Shown: positions 6,531 to 16,494 of the stretch, one piece after another
Layout of the letters: every line of letters begins with the position of its first letter
Position numbering within the stretch: position 1 is the first letter of the stretch
Assembly (NCBI GenBank): GCA_017379075.1
Contig: JAFNXL010000083.1
Coordinates: 1 to 47,781 of the forward strand
Origin: Bacteroidaceae bacterium
GTDB taxonomy: Bacteria; Bacteroidota; Bacteroidia; Bacteroidales; Bacteroidaceae
Direction: 5' to 3'
Length of the DNA stretch: 47,781 bases
Translations under genes and position numbers: made by a program
Notes under the pieces: generated by a model
What the model was told of the DNA's origin: nothing
What the model saw: only the letters and a program-made list of their open reading frames with translations
Database searches by the model: none

Positions 6531-9500
6531 TTATTTATTGTTCAGCACCACAATTTTTTGCGTCTTGGACACCTCCTTGGCGCTTCCGCTCTGGAGGGTG
6601 CAGCGGTAGAGGTAGATGCCCGAGCCGAGGCGTCCGCCCTGCGAGGTGGTGAGGTTCCAGGGCACGGTGTAGAGGCCTGTGGGGGTGCTTGTGGTGGCGG
6701 TGTGGCTCCAGAGCTTGCGGCCGGAGAAGTCGAAGACCTCCAGCGTGAAGGTGCAGTCGGCACCGGGACGGTCATACGCCACCATGAAGGTGGTGCTTTC
6801 CACAGCGGGCTGGGGCGAGGCGGTGAGCTGCATGAGCTGGGGTTTGAGGCGCGAGTTGACCACGAAGTTGAGCGTGGCGGTGCTGGTGTTGTTGAGCACG
6901 TCCCAGGCGCGGAATGTGAGGCTGTGGGGGCCGTCCTGGAGCTGTGGCAGGGTGAAGCCCACGCTGCCACGGGTGGGGTCGCCAAACTCGCCCTGATAGC
7001 CGCCGTTGAGGTTGAAGGTGAGGTCGGCCCTTCCGTCCACACAAAGGCTGAGGTCGTGGCCAATGCCGTTTCCGCTCACGTTCACTCCGCTCTCGTCCTC
7101 AAGCAGGGCAATGAAATGGGGCTGGCTGGGCACGGCATCGCCGTCCTGGAATTCCTCGTCGCCAAGGAAGGCCATGATGTCGGGGCCAATGGTGTCGGCA
7201 AGTTCGTGCTCGGCGGCCGAGAGGGTGAAGTTCTCGCTGTATCCGTTGGCCTCGGTGGCGCGGTCGTCCGAGAGGGCATAGAAGACCATGCGTCCGGCAC
7301 CGTCGTCATAATGGATGTCCACGGGCACGGTGAAGGAGATGGAGAAGCGTCCCTGGCGCACGCTGTCCTTCACGTCGAAGAGCAGGCTGCTGCGGTCTGT
7401 GAAGGTGAAGGCGTTGGTGGCTCCGGCATTGTTGTTACAGGTTACCTGGGTGGAGGTGTCATAGACACGGCAGGAGACCACGCCCTGGAAGGCGGAGAGC
7501 AACTGGCGGTCGGCACCGTTGACGTGTCCGGAAACCCTTACGCGGGAACCGGCCTGCAGGCGGATGTCAGCGGCGGTGGCGGCTGGCTTGCCGTTGATGG
7601 AGTCCACCACAACGCGCTGCAGCGGTGCGCCGATGACCAGCGCGGGGTCGCCAAGCAGGGCATACTGGAGCTTGTTTTCCTTCTGGCTGGATTCGCCCGC
7701 CGTGATGATGGCGTTCTTGGCCAGGCGGATGGCGTCGCCCACGGTATAGCGCCTTCCCTTGCTGTCCGTGCCGAAGAGGTACTTCATGAAATAGAGGTTC
7801 ATGGTGCGGTTCTGTATGGCATAGACGGTTCTGGTTGTGCCATAGAAGGCCAGGGCTGCGCCCGAGGGGTTGAGCACCGCCTCCTCGCCTATGTTGGGCG
7901 CTGTGCCGTCAAAGGGCATCACATCGCAGGCCGCCGTCACCCAAAGGGGGAGCGCCGTTCCGCGGAAGGCGGTGAAATCGTCCAGCTCCAGCACATATTC
8001 ATGGGACAGGGCGCTGGCATTGGCATGGCCGGTGTAGTTCATCACCAGGGCGCCGTCTTCAACCTGTTTCCTCAAGAGGCTCTCCACCTCGGGATAGGTG
8101 TTGCTCTTGGCGGTGCTGACGCGGGTATAGGCATCCCACATGACCTTGCGCACCTCCATCTGCGGATTGGTGGTCTCCATCTGGTCGCAAACGTCGTCGG
8201 CATACTTCATGTGCTCGTTCTCGTCGCCGTCATCGCCCATCATGCAAACCACGTTCTTCCATGCGCCGGCATGGCGGTTCTCCATGTAGGCAATGCACTT
8301 GTCCACCATGACGGCGGCCTGTGCGGCCGTGGTCACGGGAAAGCGTCCAATGCCCAGATCGGCCTTGTCGCTCAGCAGGTTGCCTCCCTCGCCGTCATCG
8401 AGCAGGCCGAAATAGTCTTCCATGATGTAGCTTCGGGTATCGCTCATGCTGTTTTCGCTCTCGAAGCACAACAGATAGTCATCGGCATCGGCAGCCCGCC
8501 ATGCTGGGCTGAGCATGCGGTTGTCCCATGCGCAGTCGCCCATGAGAATGAGGTATCGGGGGGCCTCGTCCTTGCGGGGGGCGCGGTCGTAGAGCATCTT
8601 CATGAGACGGCGGTAGGCCGTGGCGTCGGGCGTGCCGCTGGAGAATTCGTTATATACCTGGTCGGCACGCACCACAACGGAGCGAAGCCCGTCATGCGAG
8701 GCATGGGCATCGGCCAGACGCTGGGCCTGGGCGGTGAGTTTTCCGCTCGTGGGCACAATGATGACCATATCCAGGCTGTCCAGGGCATGGAGATTCTGGT
8801 TCTCCACCGCTCCCCTTGCCGTGGGTTGGGGGAAGGATGCGTATGAGGGGTCGAAGCATACAAAGCGTTCCTTGGGATTGTCCACAACGGCGGTGAGGAT
8901 GTCTCCGCTACGGGTTGTGGGAATCAGTTCTGCCGCATGCCCCGGCGTGCCGATGCGCATAACCTGGCTTCCCTCTGGGGCTTCAATGCGGAAGGCCGAC
9001 ACGCCCGATCCGTTCTGACGGAAAGCCAACTGCCCCTGCGAGAGCGCAAGGCGGCGGGTGTAATGGAGGCTCAGATAGTCGAGCCGGGCATCGTTGCCCG
9101 AGGTGCTGGAAAGGCGCACGGACCAATCGGCTCCTGCGGCATATTTGCTGACATCCGTGGTGCGGTTAGCGGCCGTGGCATAGATGTACTTGCTTGTGGC
9201 GCTCAGCGTCTGCTCGGGCAGGGCGTTGCCATTGACGCTGGTCTTGAGCGTGGTGCGCGACTCAGCGCCAGCCGTGAAAGCCACGGTCAGCAGCTCGTTG
9301 CCCAGGGAATTGACGGTTGTGAACTTGTATGTGCGGGAGCCTCCTCCGGAAAAGTTCTGCGCGTCATAGAGATTGCGGCCGGCGGTGAACCACGCAAAGT
9401 CGTCCTTTTCGTAAAGCAGGTGGTCGGTGAAGGACTCGTAGGTCTGGCGCACGCTGCCGACGGGAGCCGGAGCTGTGGCCAAAGCAGAGGGGCTGTCGGC

Positions 9501-10253
9501 TTCGGTGAGGAAATAGCACGCCTCGGTGGCATAGGGATTGAAGACACGCTCGTTGCCGTCCCAGTAGAGAAGTCCGTTTGCCCAGAAAAGCCAGTTGTCA
9601 TGCGTGGCGTTGTAGTAGAGCGGCACTTCCTCCAGGTCTTCGTAGACATTCTTCAGCGTCTCGTCAATGCGGTGTCCCCCATATCCGTAGAGGCGGACAT
9701 TCTCGGGCTTGGAGAAGCCCATCTTGCGCAATGCTTGGCGTGTGAGCTGATGGATGCCGTCCTGGGTAACCGAAATCTTGACCCACTTGCCGGATGCCAG
9801 CACCGAAGAGGATGTGGCGCTTGCGCGGCTCTTCCTTGCCGCCAATGACGCTTGGGGGAGGAGACGCGGCACAATGCGGATGCGCGCGCTCTGGAGCTTG
9901 TAATAGCGCTGGTTGCGGCACACCACGGGCACAAAGGAGATGTCCAGCATGCCCTCGCCACGCTGTACGCCAATGCGGTGGTCCACCTTCAGCGTGTCGG
10001 AGAGGGAATGGGCGAACTTCTTCGCCACCTCCGTTTCGGCGGCGGTGAGCTCGGCATACTGGGGATAGTCTATCTGCACGCTATAGGAGAAACGCCGGTA
10101 GTCCGTCTCCAGGGGAACCACCTCGGTATAAACCGGCAAGACCGAGTCTATACGCAGGACATTCCAGTCGAGCGTGGTGAATTCTTGTGCGCAAAGCCAC
10201 AGGCTCTGCCACACGCATATCAATAGGATAAGATATCTTCTCATCAGAGGCAA
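6531..10253 (-). CDS. porU: PorU, type IX secretion C25 sortase
   Basis: 1240 aa, the usual size. A signal peptide ends at LCAQ about residue 23; starts at M1 or M4 are both possible. After an N-terminal domain (VKISVTQDGIHQLTRQALR) comes a gingipain-type C25 peptidase: YLILMGDCAWDNR, GIGRFPV, His743 in YTGHAN and Cys776 in AACDVM form the expected catalytic pair. The protein ends in an Ig-like region and a CTD with SGIYLYRC and KTQKIVVLNNK. PorU cleaves cargo C-terminal signals at the cell surface and links the cargo to A-LPS. It lies 41 bp after an FAH-family gene and 43 bp before porV. Confidence 0.92.
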   Translation of the reverse strand: MPLMRRYLILLICVWQSLWLCAQEFTTLDWNVLRIDSVLPVYTEVVPLETDYRRFSYSVQIDYPQYAELTAAETEVAKKFAHSLSDTLKVDHRIGVQRGEGMLDISFVPVVCRNQRYYKLQSARIRIVPRLLPQASLAARKSRASATSSSVLASGKWVKISVTQDGIHQLTRQALRKMGFSKPENVRLYGYGGHRIDETLKNVYEDLEEVPLYYNATHDNWLFWANGLLYWDGNERVFNPYATEACYFLTEADSPSALATAPAPVGSVRQTYESFTDHLLYEKDDFAWFTAGRNLYDAQNFSGGGSRTYKFTTVNSLGNELLTVAFTAGAESRTTLKTSVNGNALPEQTLSATSKYIYATAANRTTDVSKYAAGADWSVRLSSTSGNDARLDYLSLHYTRRLALSQGQLAFRQNGSGVSAFRIEAPEGSQVMRIGTPGHAAELIPTTRSGDILTAVVDNPKERFVCFDPSYASFPQPTARGAVENQNLHALDSLDMVIIVPTSGKLTAQAQRLADAHASHDGLRSVVVRADQVYNEFSSGTPDATAYRRLMKMLYDRAPRKDEAPRYLILMGDCAWDNRMLSPAWRAADADDYLLCFESENSMSDTRSYIMEDYFGLLDDGEGGNLLSDKADLGIGRFPVTTAAQAAVMVDKCIAYMENRHAGAWKNVVCMMGDDGDENEHMKYADDVCDQMETTNPQMEVRKVMWDAYTRVSTAKSNTYPEVESLLRKQVEDGALVMNYTGHANASALSHEYVLELDDFTAFRGTALPLWVTAACDVMPFDGTAPNIGEEAVLNPSGAALAFYGTTRTVYAIQNRTMNLYFMKYLFGTDSKGRRYTVGDAIRLAKNAIITAGESSQKENKLQYALLGDPALVIGAPLQRVVVDSINGKPAATAADIRLQAGSRVRVSGHVNGADRQLLSAFQGVVSCRVYDTSTQVTCNNNAGATNAFTFTDRSSLLFDVKDSVRQGRFSISFTVPVDIHYDDGAGRMVFYALSDDRATEANGYSENFTLSAAEHELADTIGPDIMAFLGDEEFQDGDAVPSQPHFIALLEDESGVNVSGNGIGHDLSLCVDGRADLTFNLNGGYQGEFGDPTRGSVGFTLPQLQDGPHSLTFRAWDVLNNTSTATLNFVVNSRLKPQLMQLTASPQPAVESTTFMVAYDRPGADCTFTLEVFDFSGRKLWSHTATTSTPTGLYTVPWNLTTSQGGRLGSGIYLYRCTLQSGSAKEVSKTQKIVVLNNK

Positions 10254-10294
10254 TGTTCTGTTTTATTCATTATCTTAACATGGTAAGGGCGGAG

Positions 10295-10912
10295 CTACTT
10301 CACGTTGAACTCCAAGAGTTTCTCGCCCTCAAGATAGCCTTCTATGTGGTCGTCTATGTGCACCTGCCCCACTCCAGCCGGCGTTCCGGTGAAGATGAGG
10401 TCGCCGGTCTTCAGCGTAAAGAACTGGCTGATGTAGCTCACCAGCTTGTCTACGTGGTGAAGCATGTCGGCGGTGTGTCCCTGCTGCACCGTGTTGCCGT
10501 TGATGCAGAGGTGGAAATGGAGGTCCTGTATGCTGCGGAAGCGGCTCACGGGAACGAAAGTGCCCACCACGGCCGAACCGTCAAATCCCTTGCACAAGTC
10601 CCAGGGCAATCCCTTGGCGCACAGCTGCTTCTGGAGGTCGCGGGCGGTGAAGTCAATTCCCACCGTAATCTCGTCGTAATAGCGATGGGCAAACCGCTCG
10701 GAGATGCTGCGCCCCAGATGGCTAATCCTGACCACAAGCTCCGTCTCGTATTCGCACTGGCTGGTGTATGACGGGATAAAGAACGGTTTTCCTCCGCTCA
10801 GCAAGGCAGAGTCGGCCTTTGTGAAGACCACCGGCTCTTCTGTATATAATAACGTATTATGCAGTTCTTTATTGTGTGCGGCATAGTTCATGCCAATTCC
10901 AAATATCTTCAT
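10295..10912 (-). CDS. Fumarylacetoacetate hydrolase (FAH) family protein
   Basis: 205 aa, the short single-domain form of the family. The metal triad is visible: Glu56 and Glu58 in EYETELVV and Asp87 in GIDFTARD. The active-site loop KGFDGSAVVG and the closing GDLIFTGTPAGVG are present. Related small FAH enzymes act as acylpyruvate hydrolases or oxaloacetate decarboxylases, and the substrate cannot be read from sequence. It is the first gene of the porU-porV run, 41 bp before porU. I recall FAH genes close to porU in other Bacteroidales, but no mechanistic link to secretion is known to me. Confidence 0.88.
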   Translation of the reverse strand: MKIFGIGMNYAAHNKELHNTLLYTEEPVVFTKADSALLSGGKPFFIPSYTSQCEYETELVVRISHLGRSISERFAHRYYDEITVGIDFTARDLQKQLCAKGLPWDLCKGFDGSAVVGTFVPVSRFRSIQDLHFHLCINGNTVQQGHTADMLHHVDKLVSYISQFFTLKTGDLIFTGTPAGVGQVHIDDHIEGYLEGEKLLEFNVK

Positions 10913-10979
10913 CTTGTAAAATTATTTTTTTTATGTGTGCTGTCTTTTATTGGGTGTGCGGGAGGTTTGCGCCTGCGCT

Positions 10980-13010
10980 CTAGTTTTCTGCGGATTTGAG
11001 CGGAGCAAGGCAGACGTTCTCCACCAAGGCGTTCTGCGGAACAAGGCGCAGGATGCTGGTTTCCAGGCCGCCACGGTAGGAAATCATGGTTCTGCGTCCG
11101 CCAATCTCCACGTCCACGAGCGAGCCGCCCAGTTTGTCTGTCTGTTTCACAATTATCCTTACCGGACAGCGTGGCTCGTCGCACGCAATCCCTTCAATGG
11201 CGTAGTTGCCGGCTTGATGGGGTTTTGCGCCCTCGCGCACAGTCTTTTCGCGGTTGGCGGGGTTGTCGGCAAACTGCGCCCTGCCCTCTTCCATATCCAT
11301 GCTCCACCAAGTGGCGGACTTGGCGCCTTGGCGTGGCCGGAGTTGTAAGTCTACCTTGGCAGAGGGCGACTTCGCCACCACGTCAAAGGTCAGCAGGAAA
11401 GACGCTCCGTCCGTGGCAAACTCCTTTGCTCCGCCCAGGCTCTTCTCCAGAACGCGCATTCGGGAGGTCTGTGGCATCAGCTCGGGCATCCAACGGGATT
11501 CCAGACGTCCGTCGGCGCGCTGCATCAGCTCACGCACCACAAGCGCACCGCCCCAATGGCCTGCCACTTGGACCCATCCTGCCATCAGCCTGCGGCCGTC
11601 CATCACTTCCGTTATGCAAGGTACGCTCAGGCCGTCATAAATGTCTTGTCCCAAGGCTATGAGGTCATCGGTTCCCTGTGCCGACTTTCTCCACATTTGC
11701 GTGAAGCCGCCGATGATGTATTCATATTCTCCCCAAGGGAAAGAGAAAGTGCAGTCACCGCCCAAAGGGAAATCCTCGTCCACGCAGCGCCACGGGCCGT
11801 CCGGACGGTCGGCTTTCCATGTGCCCCGCGCCCCGTAGCTGGCAAACATCACCAGTGTGCCGTCGGGCAAGGTGCTTATCGAGGGATTCTCGCAGGGATG
11901 GAACAGGACATTGCTCTTGCGGAAACGTGAGACGCCATCGGTGCAAACCGCATAGGTGGAACCGGCTGGAGGTGTCTGCAAGGTGTCCATCAGCACAGCA
12001 GATGTGTGTCCGTCCTGCTCGTAGCGTTTCCATTGCGCGGCAAGCGTCTGTCTGGCCTTGGCGGTGATTCTGGTGCTGTGCAGACCATAGCTTAGATAGA
12101 GGGAATCGCCATAGACAAAGGGCGTTCCCGTTCCCAAGGTCTGCCATTTATATTCCAGGGGAACGGCGGCTTCGTGGGCCGTCCATGTCTTGAAGTCGGC
12201 GGTGGAAAGATGCTCGAAATAATGTCCACCACGCCCCAACTTGCTTCTGTGGCCACGACGGTCATAGAGATAGAAGATGTGGTAGCGCCCTCCAAACCAG
12301 CAGGTTGCCACATCGCCCATCCAAGCGTTGTGTCCCTCGGGCATGAAATATTGCAGTTCGGACTTTATCTCCTTTCCGGGCTTAATGTGTGCGGTGCCGG
12401 CTGCATTGTCCAGGGCTGCATAGGAAACGCTGCGGGCATCCTTGCGCCAACGGCTGAAACGCTCTGCTGGGGGACAGCCCAGGACAAAGTCGTTGTCGGC
12501 CAGCATTCCGTCTACATAAAGCGTAAAGGCTATACCGGTATAGTTCAACACAATCTGATGCCGCCCCCAAGGCTTCTTTAGCATGGCAAGCGGCGCACCA
12601 ATGCGGAACGTGCCCGATGCGCCGGCATCGTCAACCTGACTCATCTGCAAAGTGGCCTCCACCACCGGCACACGACCGTCGGCAAGGGGAAAGGCGGCAT
12701 AGTTCTGCCCATCGTTCTCACCGGGTTTCTGCCAACGGAGGGAGACGGACAGCACATCGTCAATGGCCAGAATCTCACCGTCAGAAAAATCGGGTTGGAA
12801 GTCTGCCGTAAAACTCAGGCAGAAGCCCTCCTCAAAAGACGCGTCGGCACGCAGCGCACCTTCGCTATCCTGTCCTTTCAGCTCGGCAAAGGGATTCTCA
12901 AGAGAGAATTGATAATTAGGACGATTGGTTACGACATGCGCTCCCCTGCCCCACGATGCGAGACACAGCGTCCAAAAGAAAACACAATATAAAAAATGGC
13001 GTTTATTCAT
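10980..13010 (-). CDS. Secreted clan GH-J-like (GH32-type) glycosidase, atypical motifs
   Basis: 676 aa with a signal peptide (MNKRHFLYCVFFWTLCLASW). Residues about 30-175 look like a concanavalin/LamG-type beta-sandwich (VLNYTGIAFTLYVDGMLADN). A five-bladed propeller follows, starting with NAWMGDVATCWFGGRYHIFY; its Asp (about 233) matches the nucleophile of the GH32 WMNDPNG motif. A C-terminal sandwich carries KLGGSLVDVEIGGRRTMISY, typical of GH32 enzymes. The usual RDP and ECP motifs are not canonical: the equivalent places seem to read CENPSIS and GGDCTFSF. Fructan or sucrose cleavage is the family default, but the altered motifs leave substrate and activity open. There are no SusC/D or transporter neighbours. 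Confidence 0.75.
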   Translation of the reverse strand: MNKRHFLYCVFFWTLCLASWGRGAHVVTNRPNYQFSLENPFAELKGQDSEGALRADASFEEGFCLSFTADFQPDFSDGEILAIDDVLSVSLRWQKPGENDGQNYAAFPLADGRVPVVEATLQMSQVDDAGASGTFRIGAPLAMLKKPWGRHQIVLNYTGIAFTLYVDGMLADNDFVLGCPPAERFSRWRKDARSVSYAALDNAAGTAHIKPGKEIKSELQYFMPEGHNAWMGDVATCWFGGRYHIFYLYDRRGHRSKLGRGGHYFEHLSTADFKTWTAHEAAVPLEYKWQTLGTGTPFVYGDSLYLSYGLHSTRITAKARQTLAAQWKRYEQDGHTSAVLMDTLQTPPAGSTYAVCTDGVSRFRKSNVLFHPCENPSISTLPDGTLVMFASYGARGTWKADRPDGPWRCVDEDFPLGGDCTFSFPWGEYEYIIGGFTQMWRKSAQGTDDLIALGQDIYDGLSVPCITEVMDGRRLMAGWVQVAGHWGGALVVRELMQRADGRLESRWMPELMPQTSRMRVLEKSLGGAKEFATDGASFLLTFDVVAKSPSAKVDLQLRPRQGAKSATWWSMDMEEGRAQFADNPANREKTVREGAKPHQAGNYAIEGIACDEPRCPVRIIVKQTDKLGGSLVDVEIGGRRTMISYRGGLETSILRLVPQNALVENVCLAPLKSAEN

Positions 13011-13065
13011 CTTTTTACTTCGTATTTAATGCGACAACTTTCCTGTCTTTTTATTCCAAGTTATG

Positions 13066-13101
13066 CAAAATTAGCATTTTCCGCCAAAACGAACGGCCAA
13101 A
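13066..13101 (-). promoter_or_regulatory. Possible promoter of the GH32-type gene
   Basis: On the minus strand TAATTTTG (13073-13066) fits the -7 box, 56 bp before the gene start. A TTTG at 13101-13098 is 24 bp upstream, longer than the ideal 19-21 spacer. Confidence 0.35.
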
Positions 13102-13157
13102 GCAACGCACTTTTATGATTTCTTAAGCCATTTTCGTTCTTATTACATTACCTTTAC

Positions 13158-16100
13158 TTACGAATTATACTTCTTAAAATTCTCTGCTTGTTCGAATATC
13201 TCCTTAAACACCTCATCATTCGTAACAGGAGGATAACCAAATTCTGCTAAAATTAGAATCAAATCCATTTTCAATTCGGCCTTAATGTCGTCACGTTTGG
13301 CCCAGTCGGTATATTTAGACTTGTCATCGATGATTTTCTTTATTTCTCCAGCCAATACCTTTGCCTTGTCTTCCGGATAATCAAAACCGAATTGTTTGGC
13401 TACGGCAATCAAGATATCGTAGAATGCTTTTTCTTCATAGGTGATTCCCAAATCATTGAACGATTTCTTTTCCTTATTGATTTCCTTCAACAATTCAGCC
13501 ATTTGGTTCGCAACTTCAGACAATACTTCATCAGCAAAGATGGCGCTATCCGAGCGGTCGTTATACTTGATTACCAAGTCATTCAATCGCTTGGTAAAGT
13601 CCACACCCTTTATCTTGTTTACCTTTTTGAAGTCAGTGATTACCATCTTCAACAAGCGTTCCATCAGCTTAACCTTCGTGTTAGGCATCTTTAGCTTGGC
13701 AAGGCGTTCCATATATTCCTCGCTCAGTACATCCAAATTCTCTTTATCATTGCCTATTTGGATAATCTCTTCCACACCCTCAGATTGGATGGCTTCTTCA
13801 ATCATTTCTCCAACCCGCTTGTTCATTTGTTCTGCGTCGGGTGTTTCGCCTTTGGTCAGTTTGTAGATGATGGAACGGATACCACAGAAGAAATGAATGT
13901 CTTCCCGTTCTTCCTGAGTAATCTGTTCGCTATTGCTGCAAAGATTGAAAGCCGATTTCAGTTTCTTGGTATGTCCCATGAACTGATTTTCCATTTCTTT
14001 GGTGGTCTGTGCATATTCCGCCCCTCTGTTCAGGCAATCCAATTGTTCCAACGGTGTACCTGTCGAAAACTTGCTATAATCGAAGTTGCCAAACATCCGT
14101 CTCAGGATATCCAATTCGTCCTTAACCATGATGATGGAATGTTCTACAGCTTCTACCGATCCTGCATCTTCATCGTTACCGTTAGCATATCTCTTCAAAG
14201 CGGTATTCAGATTGTTCTTGATGCCAATGTAATCCACCACCAAACCCTTGTCCTTGCCCGGATAAACACGGTTCACACGGGATATGGTCTGTATCAGTGT
14301 ATGTTGTTGCAAAGGTTTGTCTATGTACATGGTATCGAGGCAAGGCACATCAAACCCCGTAATCCACATATCTACCACAATGGCAATTTTGAAGTTCGAT
14401 TTTGGATTCTTGAATTGAACATCCAGACTTTTCCGCTCTTCTTCTGTACCCAGCAAGTCGTAGAGTTCCCTTTCGTCGTCCTTGTTGCGGGTCATGACCA
14501 TTTTGATTCGTTCCAACGGAAGCGGTTTATTACCATAGATTGGTACTGCTTCGGCAGCCATGCCATAGCGTACTTCTTCTTCCTTAATAGGCTTCACAGC
14601 CCATTCAGGTCGTAAAGCCACGATTTTCTTATATAGGTCGTAAGCAATGGTACGGTTAGCGCAGACAAACATTGCCTTTCCTTCCACCGTACTGCCTTCA
14701 GCTATGCGGTTTTCATAGTGTGCTATGAAGTCCTCAGCTACGGCTTGCAGTCGGTCCGAGTCTCCTAAGATGCGTTCCATCTGAGTGACTGCCCGTTTAC
14801 TTTCCTCTATCTGGTATTCGTTGGTTCCTTCTTCGGCACATTGCTTGTAATAGTTCTCTATTTCCACCAGTTTGGAGTTATCCAACAGTACCTTGGCTGC
14901 ACGCCCTTCGTACACGATACGACGGGTAATGTCATCAGCCACCGATTCGGTCATGGTATAAGCATCCACTACCTCGCCAAACACATCGATAGTGGCATCT
15001 ATCGGTGTACCTGTGAAGCCTACATAAGTAGCGTTCGGCAATGAATCGTGCAAGTATTTGGCAAAGCCGTAACTACGCTTCAATCCACTTTCCGTTTGTT
15101 TCAATTGCTGTGTAAGATTGGTTTGCGAGCGGTGCGCTTCGTCAGAGATACAGACAATATTGGCACGTTCCGACAATAGTTGCGTATCTTCTGTAAACTT
15201 ATGGATCGTAGTCAGGAACACCCCTCCACTGGTACGTCCGGCTAAGTATTCACGAAGTTTGGCACGGCTTTCTACGGCTATCACGCAATCATCGCCAATG
15301 AATGTCTTGGCCTTGCCGAATTGGTCGGCCAATTGTGTATCCAGGTCGGTACGGTCGGTTATCAAGATGATGGTAGGACTGGCAAACTCACGGCTCCGCA
15401 TCAACATTCTGGTGAGAAAGAGCATCGTGAAACTCTTACCGCATCCTGTTGCACCGAAATAAGTTCCTCCCTTACCGTCTCCATGCTCATTTAGTTTGGA
15501 GTGCAGACAGATATTTTCATAAAGCTTGTGGGTAGCGAAGAACTGCGGATATCGGCATACAATCTTCATTTCCTTTTTGGATGAATCGGGCAAGAAAACA
15601 AAGTCCTTCATCACGCTGAGCAAGCGTTCCTTGCGGAACATGCCTTGTATCATGGTGTGTAAGGAATTGATTCCATCCGTAGCCTTGTCGTTGGGATTTA
15701 CCTTACGCCAAGCATAGAAGAATTCATACGGAGTAAAGAGCGAGCCATATTTGCTGTTTACTCCATCGCTGATTACCACAAATGCATTGTATTTGAACAG
15801 TTCCGGTATGTCTCTACGATAACGTGTGGTCAACTGCGTATAGGCATCCTTAATGGTTGTTTCCTCCTTAACGGCACTTTTGAATTCTAATACCACCATT
15901 GGAAGCCCATTGATATAAACGATACCGTCGGGTATGCGTTTCTCCCGTCCTTGAATCTCCAATTGATTTACAATGCGGAAGATATTGTTGCTTTCTGTTG
16001 TAAAGTCTATTGGTTCAACAAACAAGTCGGGTTGCGAAGCATCCTCCCGTTTCAGCGAGAAACCTTCGGTGATAAGCCTATAAGTCGCCACATTGTTCTC

Positions 16101-16325
16101 GTAGTCCGAGAACCCCACACGAGCTGTCAGACGCGCAATGGCACTTTCTACCTCCAAAGTGGTAATGTCTTCATAACGACTACGGAGATACATCCGTAGG
16201 TCGTCACGAAGCAGCACATCGTTCACTTCCTTATGTACCTGTTCGCCATTGGTGTAGAGGTAGTCTTCCTGTTGGAACAACTCCATAATGGCCATTTCGA
16301 GGGCGTGTTCGTTGAAGTGTGGCAT
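13158..16325 (-). CDS. hsdR: Type I restriction enzyme R subunit (HsdR)
   Basis: 1055 aa, full length. The N-terminal nuclease core has PDGIVYINGLPMVVLEFKSA (PD...ExK, about residues 130-150). The SF2 translocase follows: Walker A FGATGCGKSF near 293, ISDEAHRS near 395, GFTGTPI, and motif VI QTISRVNRVYPG. The long helical C-terminus binds the methylase core. HsdR cuts unmodified DNA after ATP-driven translocation. It is the last gene of the operon, separated from the RhuM gene by 169 bp. That gap holds a possible -7 box of its own (TATTTTTG, 16363-16356), so R may be partly uncoupled from M and S. No frame breaks were seen. Confidence 0.95.
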   Translation of the reverse strand: MPHFNEHALEMAIMELFQQEDYLYTNGEQVHKEVNDVLLRDDLRMYLRSRYEDITTLEVESAIARLTARVGFSDYENNVATYRLITEGFSLKREDASQPDLFVEPIDFTTESNNIFRIVNQLEIQGREKRIPDGIVYINGLPMVVLEFKSAVKEETTIKDAYTQLTTRYRRDIPELFKYNAFVVISDGVNSKYGSLFTPYEFFYAWRKVNPNDKATDGINSLHTMIQGMFRKERLLSVMKDFVFLPDSSKKEMKIVCRYPQFFATHKLYENICLHSKLNEHGDGKGGTYFGATGCGKSFTMLFLTRMLMRSREFASPTIILITDRTDLDTQLADQFGKAKTFIGDDCVIAVESRAKLREYLAGRTSGGVFLTTIHKFTEDTQLLSERANIVCISDEAHRSQTNLTQQLKQTESGLKRSYGFAKYLHDSLPNATYVGFTGTPIDATIDVFGEVVDAYTMTESVADDITRRIVYEGRAAKVLLDNSKLVEIENYYKQCAEEGTNEYQIEESKRAVTQMERILGDSDRLQAVAEDFIAHYENRIAEGSTVEGKAMFVCANRTIAYDLYKKIVALRPEWAVKPIKEEEVRYGMAAEAVPIYGNKPLPLERIKMVMTRNKDDERELYDLLGTEEERKSLDVQFKNPKSNFKIAIVVDMWITGFDVPCLDTMYIDKPLQQHTLIQTISRVNRVYPGKDKGLVVDYIGIKNNLNTALKRYANGNDEDAGSVEAVEHSIIMVKDELDILRRMFGNFDYSKFSTGTPLEQLDCLNRGAEYAQTTKEMENQFMGHTKKLKSAFNLCSNSEQITQEEREDIHFFCGIRSIIYKLTKGETPDAEQMNKRVGEMIEEAIQSEGVEEIIQIGNDKENLDVLSEEYMERLAKLKMPNTKVKLMERLLKMVITDFKKVNKIKGVDFTKRLNDLVIKYNDRSDSAIFADEVLSEVANQMAELLKEINKEKKSFNDLGITYEEKAFYDILIAVAKQFGFDYPEDKAKVLAGEIKKIIDDKSKYTDWAKRDDIKAELKMDLILILAEFGYPPVTNDEVFKEIFEQAENFKKYNS

Positions 16326-16494
16326 TTATTATAGCTATTTGATTATATTTATTCGCAAAAATACGCATTATATTGGATAATAAGTGATTTTAGCGGTATA
16401 AAACGCTTAATTCTTTCATTTTTTCCCATTTCATGCGAAATTGGAACGAATTTATTGAGATAATAATAATGCATGAACATTTTTCATTTCAGTC

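Noticed and set aside
6558-8846. 762-codon open frame on the plus strand opposite porU
   Set aside because: It is the antisense of a conserved gene in GC-rich DNA. The product is Val/Gly/His/Ala-rich without domains, and no promoter precedes it.
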